A stretch of 64,000 nt of DNA from Chrysopilus asiliformis. Lineage: Eukaryota > Arthropoda > Insecta > Diptera > Rhagionidae. Location: contig OZ035962.1 of the NCBI GenBank assembly GCA_964034945.1, forward strand, positions 33,197,943 to 33,261,942, given 5' to 3'. Positions 33,966-44,580 of this stretch are shown in pieces. A program made the translations under genes and the position numbers. The notes beneath the pieces are model-generated. The model saw nothing but the letters and a program-made list of their open reading frames with translations, searched no databases and was not told the origin of the DNA. The stretch's first letter is position 1; the number at the start of each line of letters is the position of its first letter.

Positions 33966-34557
33966 CGTCGTGATCAGTTATGCTTTGTTTGACCTTACGC
34001 GATTCATATTCTTCTATTATTTTAATCCTCAGTGTTTCTGGCTTTGGTAATTCATCGCGTGTTTCCAATGCGCATCGAAAAGTATCGAAACTATCAGGCA
34101 AACTGTACAGAAGCAAAATTGCTAATAATTCATCTCCGATCGTTACGTTGATTTCCTTGAGTTTGCTAACAGCATCGAAAAATTCGCTCAGGTGATCACG
34201 AATCTTATCACCTTCTTTCATACGTGACAATGCAACTTTTTTCAGCAACGTAGCTTTTCTTGCAGGACCTTTTGATTGGTAGTTGGATCTCAATGCTAAC
34301 CAAATCTCATGGGATGTCTGTCCGTCTTTAATCAAACTCAATTCCGATGGGCTCATTGCCAACATAATATCTGCTGATGCCTTCTCATCATTTCTTTTCC
34401 ATTCTGCCATTTTTTCCGCGTCAGTAGTAGGGCAAATTTTGCTGCCGTCTGCGTATGACCATAAATCATTTTTAATTAAAATAGCTCGCATTTGGAGCTT
34501 CCACGTATCGTAATTGTCTGCGTTTAGCGGTTCGATACGAATTGTATGGCCGGCCAT
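33966..34557 (-). CDS. Copia Gag, N-terminal part
   Basis: Starts at an ATG in AT.ATCATGGCC context (MAGHTIRIEPLNADNYDTW) and runs 197 codons plus one base to the Harbinger junction. The NYDTWKLQM...LW and WLALRSNYQ blocks are typical of the copia Gag (UBN2/DUF4219) domain. With one copy of CGT kept, the end joins the downstream frame exactly, giving an unbroken frame of 1392 codons including stop. Upstream codons before this ATG exist only with a non-ATG start. Confidence 0.88.
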
Positions 34558-34669
34558 GATATCTCTTTTCCGAACGCGTTTTCCACGTTTCCCGATATAT
34601 TCGGTCTTATATTCACACAAAAAAAAAACTTTTTAGATTAACCCGACGCGTGATCCTGGGCCCATAACC

Positions 34670-34828
34670 TATTGGGAGAAATAGGGAACCAGGAATATAA
34701 TGAAACGAGTTATCTACTAAAGTAAATGGTTTATTGAATATAAACTGTACAATACTGCGACTGGTTTTGCCAGAGGATATCGATGGACTGCTGTTGGTTT
34801 CGGGTCGAGTTAGTTCGTTGCTCTAACA
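34670..34828 (-). repeat. Copia 5' LTR
   Basis: Identical by eye to the LTR at 27398-27556; followed on the element strand by the half-tRNA-Met primer site. As the 5' LTR it would hold the promoter. A TATA-like TATTGAATATAAA stretch can be seen on the plus strand only, so the promoter position is not assigned. Confidence 0.93.
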
Positions 34829-34981
34829 CATTCTTCTTCGAATATGGACTGTCGTCGAAAATGGGCTGTTTGAATTTGTGTATATCGTATCGTCATTTTC
34901 TTTTTAATTTTTTAAGCAATCTAAGTGGTTTAAATTTTTGTTAAGCAATAAGCAATATTTCCATATTAAAGGGTTACAGTT

Positions 34982-35149
34982 TATAGGCGATTTAAACCAC
35001 GGAAAGAAATAAAAACATGACTTGCTCTTACGACTCCTTTATTCAGAGTGAGCCCATTGGCTCTCGAACCTTGTTACATAATATTGATAGTTTCTAGTAT
35101 GATTCCGATGGCGCTGTGGTGGCGCGTTAATTCCAACTTGACTACTACA
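34982..35149 (-). repeat. Gypsy 3' LTR
   Basis: On the element strand begins TGTAGTAGTCAAGTTGG and ends AATCGCCTATA. By eye identical to the right LTR. Confidence 0.92.
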
Positions 35150-35486
35150 GATCGGCCATCCTGCCAAATAATCGACCCGATTATTAATAATATAATTTAC
35201 ATTTTTTTTCGTTGACCATATCCAGAATCATACTAAATCCTTTGTACAAAACATTAAGAATCGATAGTATTGACATACTTTTCATTATCTTCTTATTCGA
35301 TATTAGTATTCTAATTGAATTATTCTATTCCTGTTATATAAATCACATATGTTTAAGCTATACGGGATTTTTCATCATTTGTCTAAATTTGAAGTTAATC
35401 GATAGTACTAATGAACAAATTTTTTTTTTTTTATAAAAAGTAAAAACAAATATAATACTGTTAAAAAAGTTACTTCTAACGGTTCT

Positions 35487-36530
35487 CTAGACTGCACTCA
35501 AATTCAAAACTGTTTTATTCGCGAGATCTCGCACATAAGGTTTCATATAATGTTGCACACAAACACCTTTATATGGTATTCTCGAAATTTGCATACCAAT
35601 TATATCTTTAAGCACATAGCGATCATTGTTTAAAACTTCTGCAACTTCGTACGGACCACGATAGCGAGGCAGAAGCTTTTTATTTACGCCTGGCGTTGTT
35701 ACGATATTTTTGATCATGACGTAGTCTCCTTTTTTGTAGGTTATAGGTGTCTTATGTGTACGATCAAATTGCGTTTTACTGTAATTCTGAGACTTTTCTA
35801 TTGCCTTAGACGCAGAACTTCTTAGTTCATTCAAGTTTCTACCAATTTTATTAACACTCAGCAGATACTCCATAACCTTATCTGAAACATTTCCTTTTTG
35901 GTGAGTGTATGGCAATCTGCGAGGAGTGCTGTAAAATGGTTCATCTTTCGTCAACATAATACGCATCTTGAGATCGTTTTTTTTAAATTCGTTTTGGTTT
36001 AGATATGGCTTTGTGCGTTTTAAAATTTCTTGGATTTTAAGTTGTACGTCTAAAGGCAATTCACTATTAACATTAAGATTATTCGCGAAACATTGATCAC
36101 TATGTGAAAAGTCGATATATAAAATTTCTTCCTCAAAGTTTTCATCATCGGAATAATAGTTTTCAGAATTCATACCTTTGTCCTCGTTTTGAATTTGACT
36201 GCATTCTTCCTGTAACATGATCTGCTCATTTTCTTGCTTATAGCACAATTCCAGGTTACTAATGTTAATAAAATCCCGTCCTAAAATAACAGGGTGTTTC
36301 ATACTCATATTTTTTACAACAAATATATTTAAATCTGTTAAATTGTTTTTGAAAGAAACGATACATTTACTTTTACCTACAATATTAAGGGGGCTACCAT
36401 TTATTCCGGTAAACTCCTTTCTTCTCGGCCTTGCTGGATCAGGAACGGTGGCAAGTAGTTCTCCTGGATAAAACTGATCGGTGAGCCGGAATCGACAAGC
36501 GTCAAAAAGGTGAATTTTCCACTGTTCCAT
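35487..36530 (-). pseudogene. Gypsy pol remnant: protease end, RT start, integrase end
   Basis: Codes for the C-terminal half of protease (EFTGINGSPLNIVG, HPVILGRDFI), an acidic linker, the opening of reverse transcriptase (EPFYSTPRRLPYTH), and then, without any RT core, the integrase tail with FDRTHKTPITYKKGDYVMI and LLPRYRGPYEVAEVL, the GPY/F module. The break lies near residue 210, after the YTHQKGN segment. The frame is offset by -1 relative to Gag, and the shift falls inside protease. Nothing here could polymerise or integrate. Confidence 0.85.
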
Positions 36531-37753
36531 TCATCGGATGAAAAGTCGAAGTCGATCATGAATTCGAAGTTTTCTGCTCCCCTCGACATTTGCGCCTGCT
36601 GTCTCGTACCCCTTTGCTGCAATCGGAGTGGCTGGTGGATGTTCATAACTGCTACTTTTTTGGGGCACTCATTCGCAAAATGACCCACTTGGTTACACCT
36701 GAAGCAGGTATTTCGGTTCTTCCTTTGTTTTGGACAGGAACTGCTGATATGTCCCCACTCGTTGCAATTAAAACACTTGTCTCGGGACCGCTGTATCGCA
36801 GGTTTTACACTGGCCAAATTACCACGCCAGGACAGAGGAATGGCGTTTTCCATTTGATTCCGTTTTAGCTGCTCATACCTCTTGCAGGCATTTTTCAGCT
36901 CTTGTATATTATTTGCTCCATACAATAGAACTTTGTTTGCCTCTGAATCGGGTATTCCTCTTATTATATATTGTATTAGGTCTATTGTCTCAATGTCTGC
37001 TAGAGAGGCTAATTCTTGCATCGAAAGAATGTACTGTTGAAACGTTTCATCCTTTGTTTTCTTTCTGCGACGCAGTTCGTGATGGATATCGGACTTTGTT
37101 GCTGGTTTACGGAACTCTTTTGTGAGGCCTGATTTTAATTCTTCCCAACATTTAAATGACGCTGAGCGAATGAACAACTTAGCTGTTCCCGTTAAGAGTC
37201 GTTTTGAGTAAATGAACTTTGTTCGGGTGTTCCAATTCAGCGTCTCTGCCGATTCCTCAAAACTTTGAATCCACTTTTCGACAGTAAAGTAGTCATCTCC
37301 GCTAAACGTTTGCAATGACTCCTCGACGTCTTTGAAGTTAAAAGATGTTGCTCTCGTGGTAGTTACGTCCGACGTAGCGGTCAATTCGGCAATTTGTTGT
37401 TTCAGGTTCTCAATTTTCCGTTTCTTTTCTAAGATGTCTTGAAGTTTCTTGAGCTCTGCATCCAGTGATTGATTTTCCGTGTCCCTTTCGCTGCTGCTGG
37501 TGCTTTCATCGTCTGTGGTGTCATCTTCGCCTTCAATCAATTTAATGACCTCTTCTGCGGTTAACTCGCTCATCGCGTCCCGCAATCTAGCTTTCAAACT
37601 AGCCTTCTGCCCTTTGGTTGGAAGATTCAATTTTTCTAAGGTGTCTTTGAGCACAGCGGTATTTGCTCCATCTAGAAATACTTCCAACCGTTCGTCCAAT
37701 TTTCTCACTTGAATTTGAGCTTGCACCTCTGCTTGCTCTTGCTCGTGTCCCAT
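36401..37753 (-). CDS. Gypsy Gag and start of protease
   Basis: 450 residues from the ATG of MGHEQEQAEVQ. An N-terminal SAP-like segment (LKDTLEKLNLPTKGQKASLK), a coiled coil with KRKIENLKQQIAEL, the retrotransposon Gag domain (WIQSFEESAETLNW), then two CCHC knuckles (CFNCNEWGHISSSC and CFRCNQVGHFANEC) and the protease site LVDSGSPISF. The rest of protease is in the -1 frame at 35487-36530. The gag-pol shift would usually precede protease, so the position of this one suggests a lesion; no classic slippery heptamer was noticed. Confidence 0.88.
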   Translation of the reverse strand: MGHEQEQAEVQAQIQVRKLDERLEVFLDGANTAVLKDTLEKLNLPTKGQKASLKARLRDAMSELTAEEVIKLIEGEDDTTDDESTSSSERDTENQSLDAELKKLQDILEKKRKIENLKQQIAELTATSDVTTTRATSFNFKDVEESLQTFSGDDYFTVEKWIQSFEESAETLNWNTRTKFIYSKRLLTGTAKLFIRSASFKCWEELKSGLTKEFRKPATKSDIHHELRRRKKTKDETFQQYILSMQELASLADIETIDLIQYIIRGIPDSEANKVLLYGANNIQELKNACKRYEQLKRNQMENAIPLSWRGNLASVKPAIQRSRDKCFNCNEWGHISSSCPKQRKNRNTCFRCNQVGHFANECPKKVAVMNIHQPLRLQQRGTRQQAQMSRGAENFEFMIDFDFSSDEWNSGKFTFLTLVDSGSPISFIQENYLPPFLIQQGREERSLPE

Positions 37754-37910
37754 TGTCTAATTCTAACCTTTGCTTCTAAAGATTACTTACAATGGACTTT
37801 ACTTTGTCCTTTCCAGAATTCGATCACTTCTGATCTTCACACAAACTTTTGATCACGTCTGATCTTAACAATATATCCTATAGCAAGTAACTTATCCCAC
37901 TTCTGATAAT

Positions 37911-38078
37911 TATAGGCGATTTAAACCACGGAAAGAAATAAAAACATGACTTGCTCTTACGACTCCTTTATTCAGAGTGAGCCCATTGGCTCTCGAACCT
38001 TGTTACATAATATTGATAGTTTCTAGTATGATTCCGATGGCGCTGTGGTGGCGCGTTAATTCCAACTTGACTACTACA
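37911..38078 (-). repeat. Gypsy 5' LTR
   Basis: Same 168 bases as the left LTR; the primer-site sequence ATTATCAGAAGTGGGAT follows directly on the element strand. Confidence 0.92.
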
Positions 38079-38082
38079 AGTT

Positions 38083-39057
38083 GTTATTTTGTGGATCAGT
38101 GATTATAAGAAGATATTTTGGAAAATAGTAACAAAAGCTTATAATAGATTGACAACACTCTGGCCATTCAGTCGCTCTAATGTTTAAATTGTTTAAACCG
38201 CGAATTCTTTAACTATTATTTGAAATTGAATTTGCTACTCTGCATGGAAATACAAAATCATAAATTAAAGTGACAGTTCAACGTCGACTAATAGAAAAAA
38301 GTCCGATTTATGCAGAAAAAATTATGTCCGAATTCGCGATAAGCAGGTTCCGGCTTATCTAGGTTCATTTTCTCTAAAAAAAACGTACTCAAAATCAGGG
38401 GACTTTGAAAAGTATTCGGCTTAGATAGGTTTCCAGTTTATACAGGGTTCGGCTTATACAGGTTTTACTATATTCCCATTCATGTGTTTGTATTTCATGC
38501 TCTGTACCACTGATCCACGTGTCTTCTAGTGAAGATTAGTCAAAATTAGTATACTAAGCCAAAGTTTAAAGTTTATCGTCAAATTACTGATTTAGTTTAT
38601 TTTTACCTACAATAATTTAAACCAAGAAGCTCTACTGATTTGCAATTTAAAATATTTCTGTTGAAAACATATTTAAGAAATATGAGAAACGAAGAAAAAG
38701 ATGTGTCCGAATCGACTTTCTGGGAAACTACTTTCCACGAAGTACTTTTAAAGTAATTTAAAAGTAGTTTTTTAAACTACTTTGAATATGAAGTAATTTT
38801 GAATGTGATTTTTTCAAAGCCGTTAAAAAGTACACTGGAAAGTCGGTTAAAAGTCCGTTTCAAAGCCAAATTACTTTCGCTTAAAGCACTTTGAAATTTC
38901 CCGCAGAGAAATGGCACAGCGGAACAAATCCGCAAAAGTTTTTGGGATGTCAAAAATCCACAAAAATATGAGCAATAAATCCTAGAGTTTAATTTATTTT
39001 AAATGTAAATTATACATTCTAAGATTATAAAAAAGTACTGATTCGCAATATCTTATA
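38083..39057. other. Gene-free stretch with MITE fragment
   Basis: From about 38320 to 38475 the sequence repeats CGGCTTATAC and CGGCTTAGATAGG words and ends GGCTTATACAGGTTTTACTA, an end type also found near 44697-44723. Probably half of a pogo-like MITE whose other end is lost. Confidence 0.45.
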
Positions 39058-39071
39058 AATATATCGAATGT

Positions 39072-40329
39072 GGCCCCTAGACGTACAATATTATTGTGCA
39101 ATATTTCAATATTGTGCAATATATTGACCGTCTAGGGGTCATATCGAACGGTTGAGCAATATATTGAAGGAATCAAAATCAGTTTGATTTTTTATTGCAC
39201 AATAAAGTTTTATTGTATAGTCTGAGGGCAATATTGCACAATATTGGCTCAGTATCGTATGAAATATCGCTGAGAGTACACCTAACCATGGCTTTTTTTT
39301 AAGTCATTCAACAAATGTTCATGGGTACAGTAATCCCCCGCTTTACGGACGGGATGCGTTCTACGGAAACTGTCCGTATATCGAAAATCCGTAAAACGAA
39401 ACCTATTTTAGTATGAGATTGTACTGGGAATAAATAGATGTGTTCCAATCAATAGAAATGTCCGTAAAAAGAAACCTATTTTAGTATAAGATCGTATTAA
39501 AAATAGATAGATGCGTACCAAAAAAATCCGTAATACGAAACAGATTAGTATAATATATTAAAATAATTATTTAACCACTAGAATAATGAGAAAACTATAT
39601 AATTATAGAAAAAAAATATTTATACTACTTGAAATGGAGCATAAATCAATTGAATATGTTAAAACCAACAAAATATTATGGGACAAATCATACCGCGGAC
39701 AAAAAAACGTTGCTGTTTCTACGTAGGTTTCTGCTAGTTTCGTCAAAATTCAAATTTCATTGTGGGACAGAAAGCAGATTCTGCTTCTGCTGCTACTTCT
39801 GCTTCTGCCTCTGCTGCTGCCTCTGCCCAATTGGAGTTCTCGCTTAAGAATAGCAAATAGATTTTTAAAAAATTGACCGCACTGCAGTTTTTTATTGCCT
39901 TTTTTTAATTCTCTTTTGTGTATACACAAAATGTGTCAGAAATTTCGGAGAAATTAAGTATGTACATTTACAATAAATACAACATAATTATGGAGAACTT
40001 TTTCTTGATTTTTTTCTGTGATTCAAAAAAAAAATTTTTTTGTCCGTAATAGCGAATTTTTTTATCCGTATAGCGAATTTGTTCTATATTAGTCATGTCC
40101 GTAACTTCGAATTTCCGTAAAACGAGCGTCCGTATAGCGGGGGAGTACTGTACTTCTTTTTTTACCCACTCCGTCATCCATCTGCGCTTTTTTTAAACTG
40201 TTTTTTTGAAGTTCACAGCCAGTGCAATAGCTACACAACTAGCTTCAATGTCATTTAGGGACATTTTGACTGCTCAAGAATCAAACGAAAAATGATTTAT
40301 TGTACAATAATATTGTACGTCTAGGGGCC
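39072..40329. mobile_element. Outer MITE with GGCCCCTAGACG ends
   Basis: 26-bp inverted ends (GGCCCCTAGACGTACAAT and continuing) at both margins. A third inverted copy of the same end at 39112-39150 makes the left margin a palindrome on its own. The pogo-like element at 39328-40150 is nested inside. No target duplication could be assigned. Confidence 0.6.
39328..40150. mobile_element. Pogo-like MITE nested in the 39072 element
   Basis: Ends CAGTAATCCCCCGCTTTACG and, reverse complemented, CAGTACTCCCCCGCTATACG, flanked by TA. Subterminal GTCCGTAAAACGAAACCTA words occur three times on the left side. A short CTGCTT/CTGCCT-type simple repeat at about 39780-39835 lies within. No transposase. Confidence 0.75.
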
Positions 40330-40466
40330 CCTTAAAAGTTTTATTGTATTTGTTAAATTTCCCTAAATTCTATTAACTTGGCTCATTAAAGAAAATAGAA
40401 ACAAAAATTTTAAATCTGTGAAAATTCTTTAAAAAAACCAATGAAATTCATAATATAAATGATTAC

Positions 40467-40600
40467 CTGTGACATGCTTCCATTTTGATTGCTTGAAATA
40501 TGATCATAATTTTTATAGCATCCGGTTCCTGTTTGCGACGGAAGTCGTCCAGTCGATTCGCCCTCAGTGCTATTCCCATCAGCCTGCGATAAGTTGTGTC
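40467..40600 (-). CDS. Shab: Shab (Kv2) potassium channel, first tail exon
   Basis: 134 bp: two bases completing a Gly codon, then 44 codons. It reads (G)[16 protein letters not shown], then [15 protein letters not shown] and ends GSMSQ. The Drosophila Shab tail has the same [16 protein letters not shown] and TGCYKNYDH blocks directly after VDT. Acceptor: TTACCCACAG; donor CAG/GTAATC. Entry phase 1 fits the donor of the core exon at 62488, and exit phase 0 fits the exon at 27238. The intron before it is about 21.9 kb, the largest in the window. Too short to be found by an open-frame search because both ends are splice sites. Confidence 0.93.
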
Positions 40601-40768
40601 CTGTGGGTAATCCCCGAACCGCGTAAGTTAGCCGTTGCCAATTTGAAATTGATTTACTACGTTTTTCACGTGGTTCTATTTTTTATTCCATTCATTCATA
40701 TTTCGTAAGCGTTTTCGCATAATAGCCATTTTTGTTTTGCAAATCGAGTATTTCAATTCCCAATTCAG

Positions 40769-40819
40769 ATGGATCAATTTTGCCGAGTTTGTAGAAATGT
40801 TTGTTCACAGATCGAGTGA
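40769..40819 (+). other. Possible ZAD-type fragment
   Basis: ATG followed by DQFCRVCRNVCSQIE and a stop. The FCRVC motif after a short start resembles the opening of ZAD zinc-finger proteins, which are numerous in insects; a one-base shift would continue as VINFPKTKIFSNKIA. It could be a scrap of such a gene or chance. Confidence 0.15.
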
Positions 40820-42177
40820 TCAATTTTCCAAAAACAAAAATATTTTCAAACAAAATTGCAGCGCATTCGAATGTATTGAAATTGCCACAGAATTTTAATC
40901 ATTTAGACAGAAAGTACAAAAAAAAATAAAATACATTCAACTGATTTTGTTAAAAAATACCATGTTGGAACACAGAATTTAGAAAAATAATTTATAAACA
41001 CCTAGGAAGAACACAAATAATGTGTAAGTGTCATATCGAACCTTGGTGGGTTGGCAATGTTGCAATAAAAGTGACGGGACACATCCATGTGTGTTGCCAG
41101 GTGTGGAACTTAATGCATATCTAATAAGACGTTTGTTATTTTTGTAATAAATCAGTTTAGTTACGATGCCTTTGTGAACATTTAAACAGAAACAATAATT
41201 CTAATATTTAATAATGACAAGTAATGCATTTTCTCATCAACTAACTGTTACTAAATAATTGGAAATAAAATATTTGTTAGTTACATGTATCACAAATATT
41301 TTTTTACGAATTAAGAGCGATTTCATTTAAGTGATTTTAATAATTTTCCTACAACAGTTATTTTTTTTTTCATTTTATGGAAATTAACGGTCAATCGCAT
41401 ATATTCAAAGATTATCGCAGTCAAGTTGTTGAGCAACTTTGAAATTAATTCCAATAAATTAACGAGAAACGTCTACACGAATCGTGTGACCATGAACTCT
41501 TAAAATGGTTGGTATAATAATACCTTAGAATTCTGATACATATCGATTCTTGAACTAATCGTTAGAATATTAAATTGTGTGCTTTCATGAGAAAAAAAAA
41601 CTATATTAGTGAGGCTAGACACATTAATTAAATTTTAGAAAATTAATTGTGATTATATTTCTAGTATATCGCTCCTTTAAAGACTTATTTATGCTTAATA
41701 ATCTTTCTTTTCTCAGTTTTTTATATTTTATTTACTTTTTAAAGTTAGATTTTCTAACCTCCTAGCCATTCTAACCTTAACATTTTGATTTTAAATTTAG
41801 GAAAAAAGACATCAACATTTTTGTTTTGAATTTATCGTTTTTTTCTGCTGAACATTGATTTAGATTCTATCTCATTGCTCCCATTTTTGCATTAGGAGCT
41901 GTCCATAAAACTCTTCACAACATGGTGTGGGGGAGGGGGGTGTTGCCAACGTGTGACGTCTCATTATGAAAATGATAGCAAATATCAATTAGTATCAAGT
42001 GGTGTTAAAACAGATAAAAATATACCTCCAATAAAACTGTTCTTCCCTTCTTCGAAACTATGTCTTCCCTTTTCCTTTTAAAACATCTACTTTGGACTTC
42101 TTTTTCACTGTATAATTTTCTCTGATATTTTGCCTATCTTTACTAACTTTGAGCAAGATTTTATGAGTTTTATTTTA
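40820..42177. other. Gene-free intron
   Basis: AT-rich. Near 41888-41935 is one end of the GTCCATAAAA MITE family without its partner. Confidence 0.45.
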
Positions 42178-42795
42178 TACTAAGTTCAGACGGACACAAA
42201 ATCACGTAATTTTGCGAAATGATTTAGAACTTAAACCAAAGTGTTCACACAGAGATTAAGGTAATTTTGTTTCACATTTCAACTACAGGATTGCTATGAA
42301 TTTTAGTGTAGGATTGCTATGAATTTTAGTAATATGATGAATAATACAATTCAAAACATCGATCAAATATGTGCAAACAGAATTAGACACTTTAGACGAC
42401 AATGGAAATTATCTGTAATGAAAATAAACAATTATTTTCCATTTCATATCTAATCGCATCAAAAACAGGTCCATTTTTTTTTGCCCCGCGTAGGTTGTTT
42501 ACTAATATATCCTCTTCGCGTGCGGAACACGGCTTCTTTTTGTTATATTTCCGTTTTTCCAATCCAGCACAAATGTCAAAACTGATGTACTCAACAAGAG
42601 AGCTGAATGAGTGATGCAGGGTTGTATTCATTGTTTTTGCTTGATTTCGTTCGTAATTTTGTGGAAATTGCATACTTTTAGTGATTTTTGAAAACAGGTT
42701 AATGTACTGGAAATCTCGTGGTTTCGAGCAAGATTTCGTTCAAAATTACGAAAATCTTCAAAATTACGTGATTTTGTGTCGGTCTGAACTTAGTA
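42178..42795. mobile_element. PIF/Harbinger-type MITE, copy 2
   Basis: Same family as 10464-11086, with ends TACTAAGTTCAGACGG and TTA duplicated on both sides. The interior aligns over most of its length, with small indels. The two copies have different 3-bp target repeats, showing separate insertion events. Confidence 0.8.
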
Positions 42796-43442
42796 TTACG
42801 AGTTTTTAAAGGATTTTAAATTTATTTTTTTTTTAATTTTTTTTTTTAATTTTTTAGGATTTGTATTTTTTTTATTATTTTAGGATTTTATTTTAGTATG
42901 ATTTTTACTATAAAAAAAATCGATTTACCAATTTCCGAATCATATAATTTTAATCTAAAGTGTGGATCCTTTCTGATTTTAGAACTTTTTCGATCATTTC
43001 AGTTTTTCGGAAAATTCAAGAAACTTTTTTATTTGTATGGGAGATGGGAGAAAAAGTAGGCCGATTTTATCCATTGTAAAAACTTAGAAATGCTTTTTCC
43101 GAGAAACAGATCAGCGCAAAATTTCAAGTTTCTTTTTTTTGAAAGTTACCGTATTCTCGGACGGGCAAGAGAGCGTAAATTAGGGATGTCAAAAAGAACC
43201 GGTTAAATCGGTTACCCGGTGTTTTTGCTTCGGTTAACCGGTTTTTTTTCGGTGTTTTTTTGCACAGTTATACCCGGTGTTTTTTTTTAAAGCCAAAAAC
43301 CGTTCAAAAAAACCAATCATTTTTTTGTACGGAAAAATAATTTTAAACCAATTTTCGTGCAACTGATTTGTTAGAAACACTTCTTTTTAGGCACTCTAAA
43401 CCAAATACAATATTATATTGCGCCATTTATGGCCTCTTAATG

Positions 43443-44349
43443 CAGCGATTCTCAACCTGTGGGGCGCGCCCCCCTGGGGGGCGCGAGTACATTTAAGGGG
43501 GGGCGCGAGCATATCCAAGACAAAATATTTAAAAAAGCTTATTAATTGACTGAGAGAAAAGTACATACCGACATACAAAACAAAATACATTTCGACATAA
43601 TATTTAATAATTAACTTATTAACTTACGCTTGGAGCATAATGAACGCGAAACCAGCGCGAAACCAACGCAACTACAACGCTCTGAACTGTCACGCAGTGC
43701 AAAATTCTAGCGGCAGAGCACAATGGCAGCTCGTGAAGTTGTACAAGTGACATAATATAAAGTGGTATAAACTTGGAAAAATTACAAAAATGGATAATTT
43801 TGAAGCGATAATTTGCTTTGTTGGTCTTTATCTTTGTTATTTGTATGTTATTGCAATAAAGCTATCAATTTTTTCTTGAACGACATTTCCCCAACCTCAC
43901 TTTATGAACTGTCAACGCAGAATTCTGCGGCAAAGTTAGAAGTTGGTAAACTTTTACGTTGTAGCTGCGTTCTATACGTTCACTGTGCTCACTTCAAACA
44001 ATTTGTGGGAACCAAACTTTTAAGTGACAGTTTCTGCGCCAGTTTCGCGTCGGTTTCGCGTTCATTGTGATTTCAGGGTTAAAACAACTTCTCGCGAAAC
44101 CGCAAAAATGACGCAAGAGCAATAAAAAGGCACCGGATTCTTGTTTTGTCAATGCTGAGGATCGGTGTTGCCAAATGTCAATAAATTACTGTTTTATTGG
44201 TAATTTGTGTTTAAAATTAGGGTAGTAGTGTAGGTTTAGCGCCAAAATACTCAAATTACGTTATTATTGTATACATTTTATTGTATGCAGGGGGGGGGGG
44301 GGGGGGCGCGATGACAATTTTGATTGAAAATTGGGCCGCGAATACGCTG
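43443..44349. mobile_element. Inner hAT-type element with exact 8-bp duplication
   Basis: Ends CAGCGATTCTCAACCTGTGG and, reverse complemented, CAGCGTATTCGCGGCCC. TCTTAATG is repeated exactly at 43435-43442 and 44350-44357. The CAG.G.TTCTCAAC.TGTGG wording is typical of animal hAT elements. A 17-base G tract (44290-44306) lies near the right end. Confidence 0.8.
43639..44066. mobile_element. Innermost TIR element
   Basis: Inverted ends AATGAACGCGAAACC on both sides, continuing with GCGCGAAAC-like words. The target duplication was not identified. It lies entirely within the inner hAT element and is the fourth level of nesting. Confidence 0.65.
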
Positions 44350-44580
44350 TCTTAATGGATTATAGGACACTTCAAGTCTTTTGTTTGTATTATGGTGTAT
44401 ATGTTGTGACTAATACCTAACTTACCCAATTTGAACAAAACGGGTTTTCGGTGTTTAAACCGAAGTCTTAAAAACAGGTTTAACAGAAAACCGGTTTTTT
44501 TTCAAAAATTTGACATCCCTAGCGTATATTAACTTCTTTTATCATCCAAAACTCACGGGTGTAATAATTTTTTGATCGAA

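Larger units (their letters stand above)
27398..34828 (-). mobile_element. Copia retrotransposon, young, split by Harbinger
   Basis: Two LTRs of 159 bp appear identical, and CATTC is duplicated at 27393-27397 and 34829-34833. Next to the 5' LTR (the right one) the primer site reads GGTTATGGGCCCAG, complementary to an internal part of initiator tRNA-Met as in Drosophila copia. The coding region runs leftwards and holds Gag, protease, integrase, reverse transcriptase and RNase H in the order that defines Ty1/copia elements. A 2797-bp Harbinger element interrupts Gag. Without that insert the element is about 4.6 kb, close to the 5 kb usual for copia. Confidence 0.95.
34982..38078 (-). mobile_element. 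Internally deleted Ty3/gypsy retrotransposon
   Basis: Two LTRs of 168 bp look identical and AGTT is duplicated at 34978-34981 and 38079-38082. Beside the 5' (right) LTR the sequence TCAGAAGTGGGAT fits a primer site for tRNA-Leu. Gag and most of protease are present, then the frame jumps from the start of reverse transcriptase to the end of integrase. The catalytic cores of RT, RNase H and integrase are missing, so this roughly 3.1-kb copy must have moved with help from a full-length relative. Confidence 0.9.
43181..44521. mobile_element. Outer hAT-type element
   Basis: Ends TAGGGATGTCAAAAAGAACC and, reverse complemented, TAGGGATGTCAAATTTTTG, flanked by 8-bp repeats that match at 7 of 8 bases (GCGTAAAT and GCGTATAT). 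AACCGG-rich subterminal words are present at both sides. Contains a second hAT element. No transposase seen. Confidence 0.7.
42960..44580 (+). repeat. INE-1-like repeat, copy D, split by hAT elements
   Basis: The left part (to 43180) has TTTGTATGGGAGATGGGAG, CGCAAAATTTCAAGTTTC and a GGACGGGCAAGAG end; the right part (from 44522) resumes with TTAACTTCTTTTATCATC and CACGGGTGTAAT, matching the tail of copy A. The hAT element 43181-44521 lies between. Confidence 0.55.

Noticed and set aside
35150..35486. An envelope gene in the gypsy element
   Set aside because: Only about 340 AT-rich bases lie between the remnant pol frame and the 3' LTR; no membrane protein is encoded.
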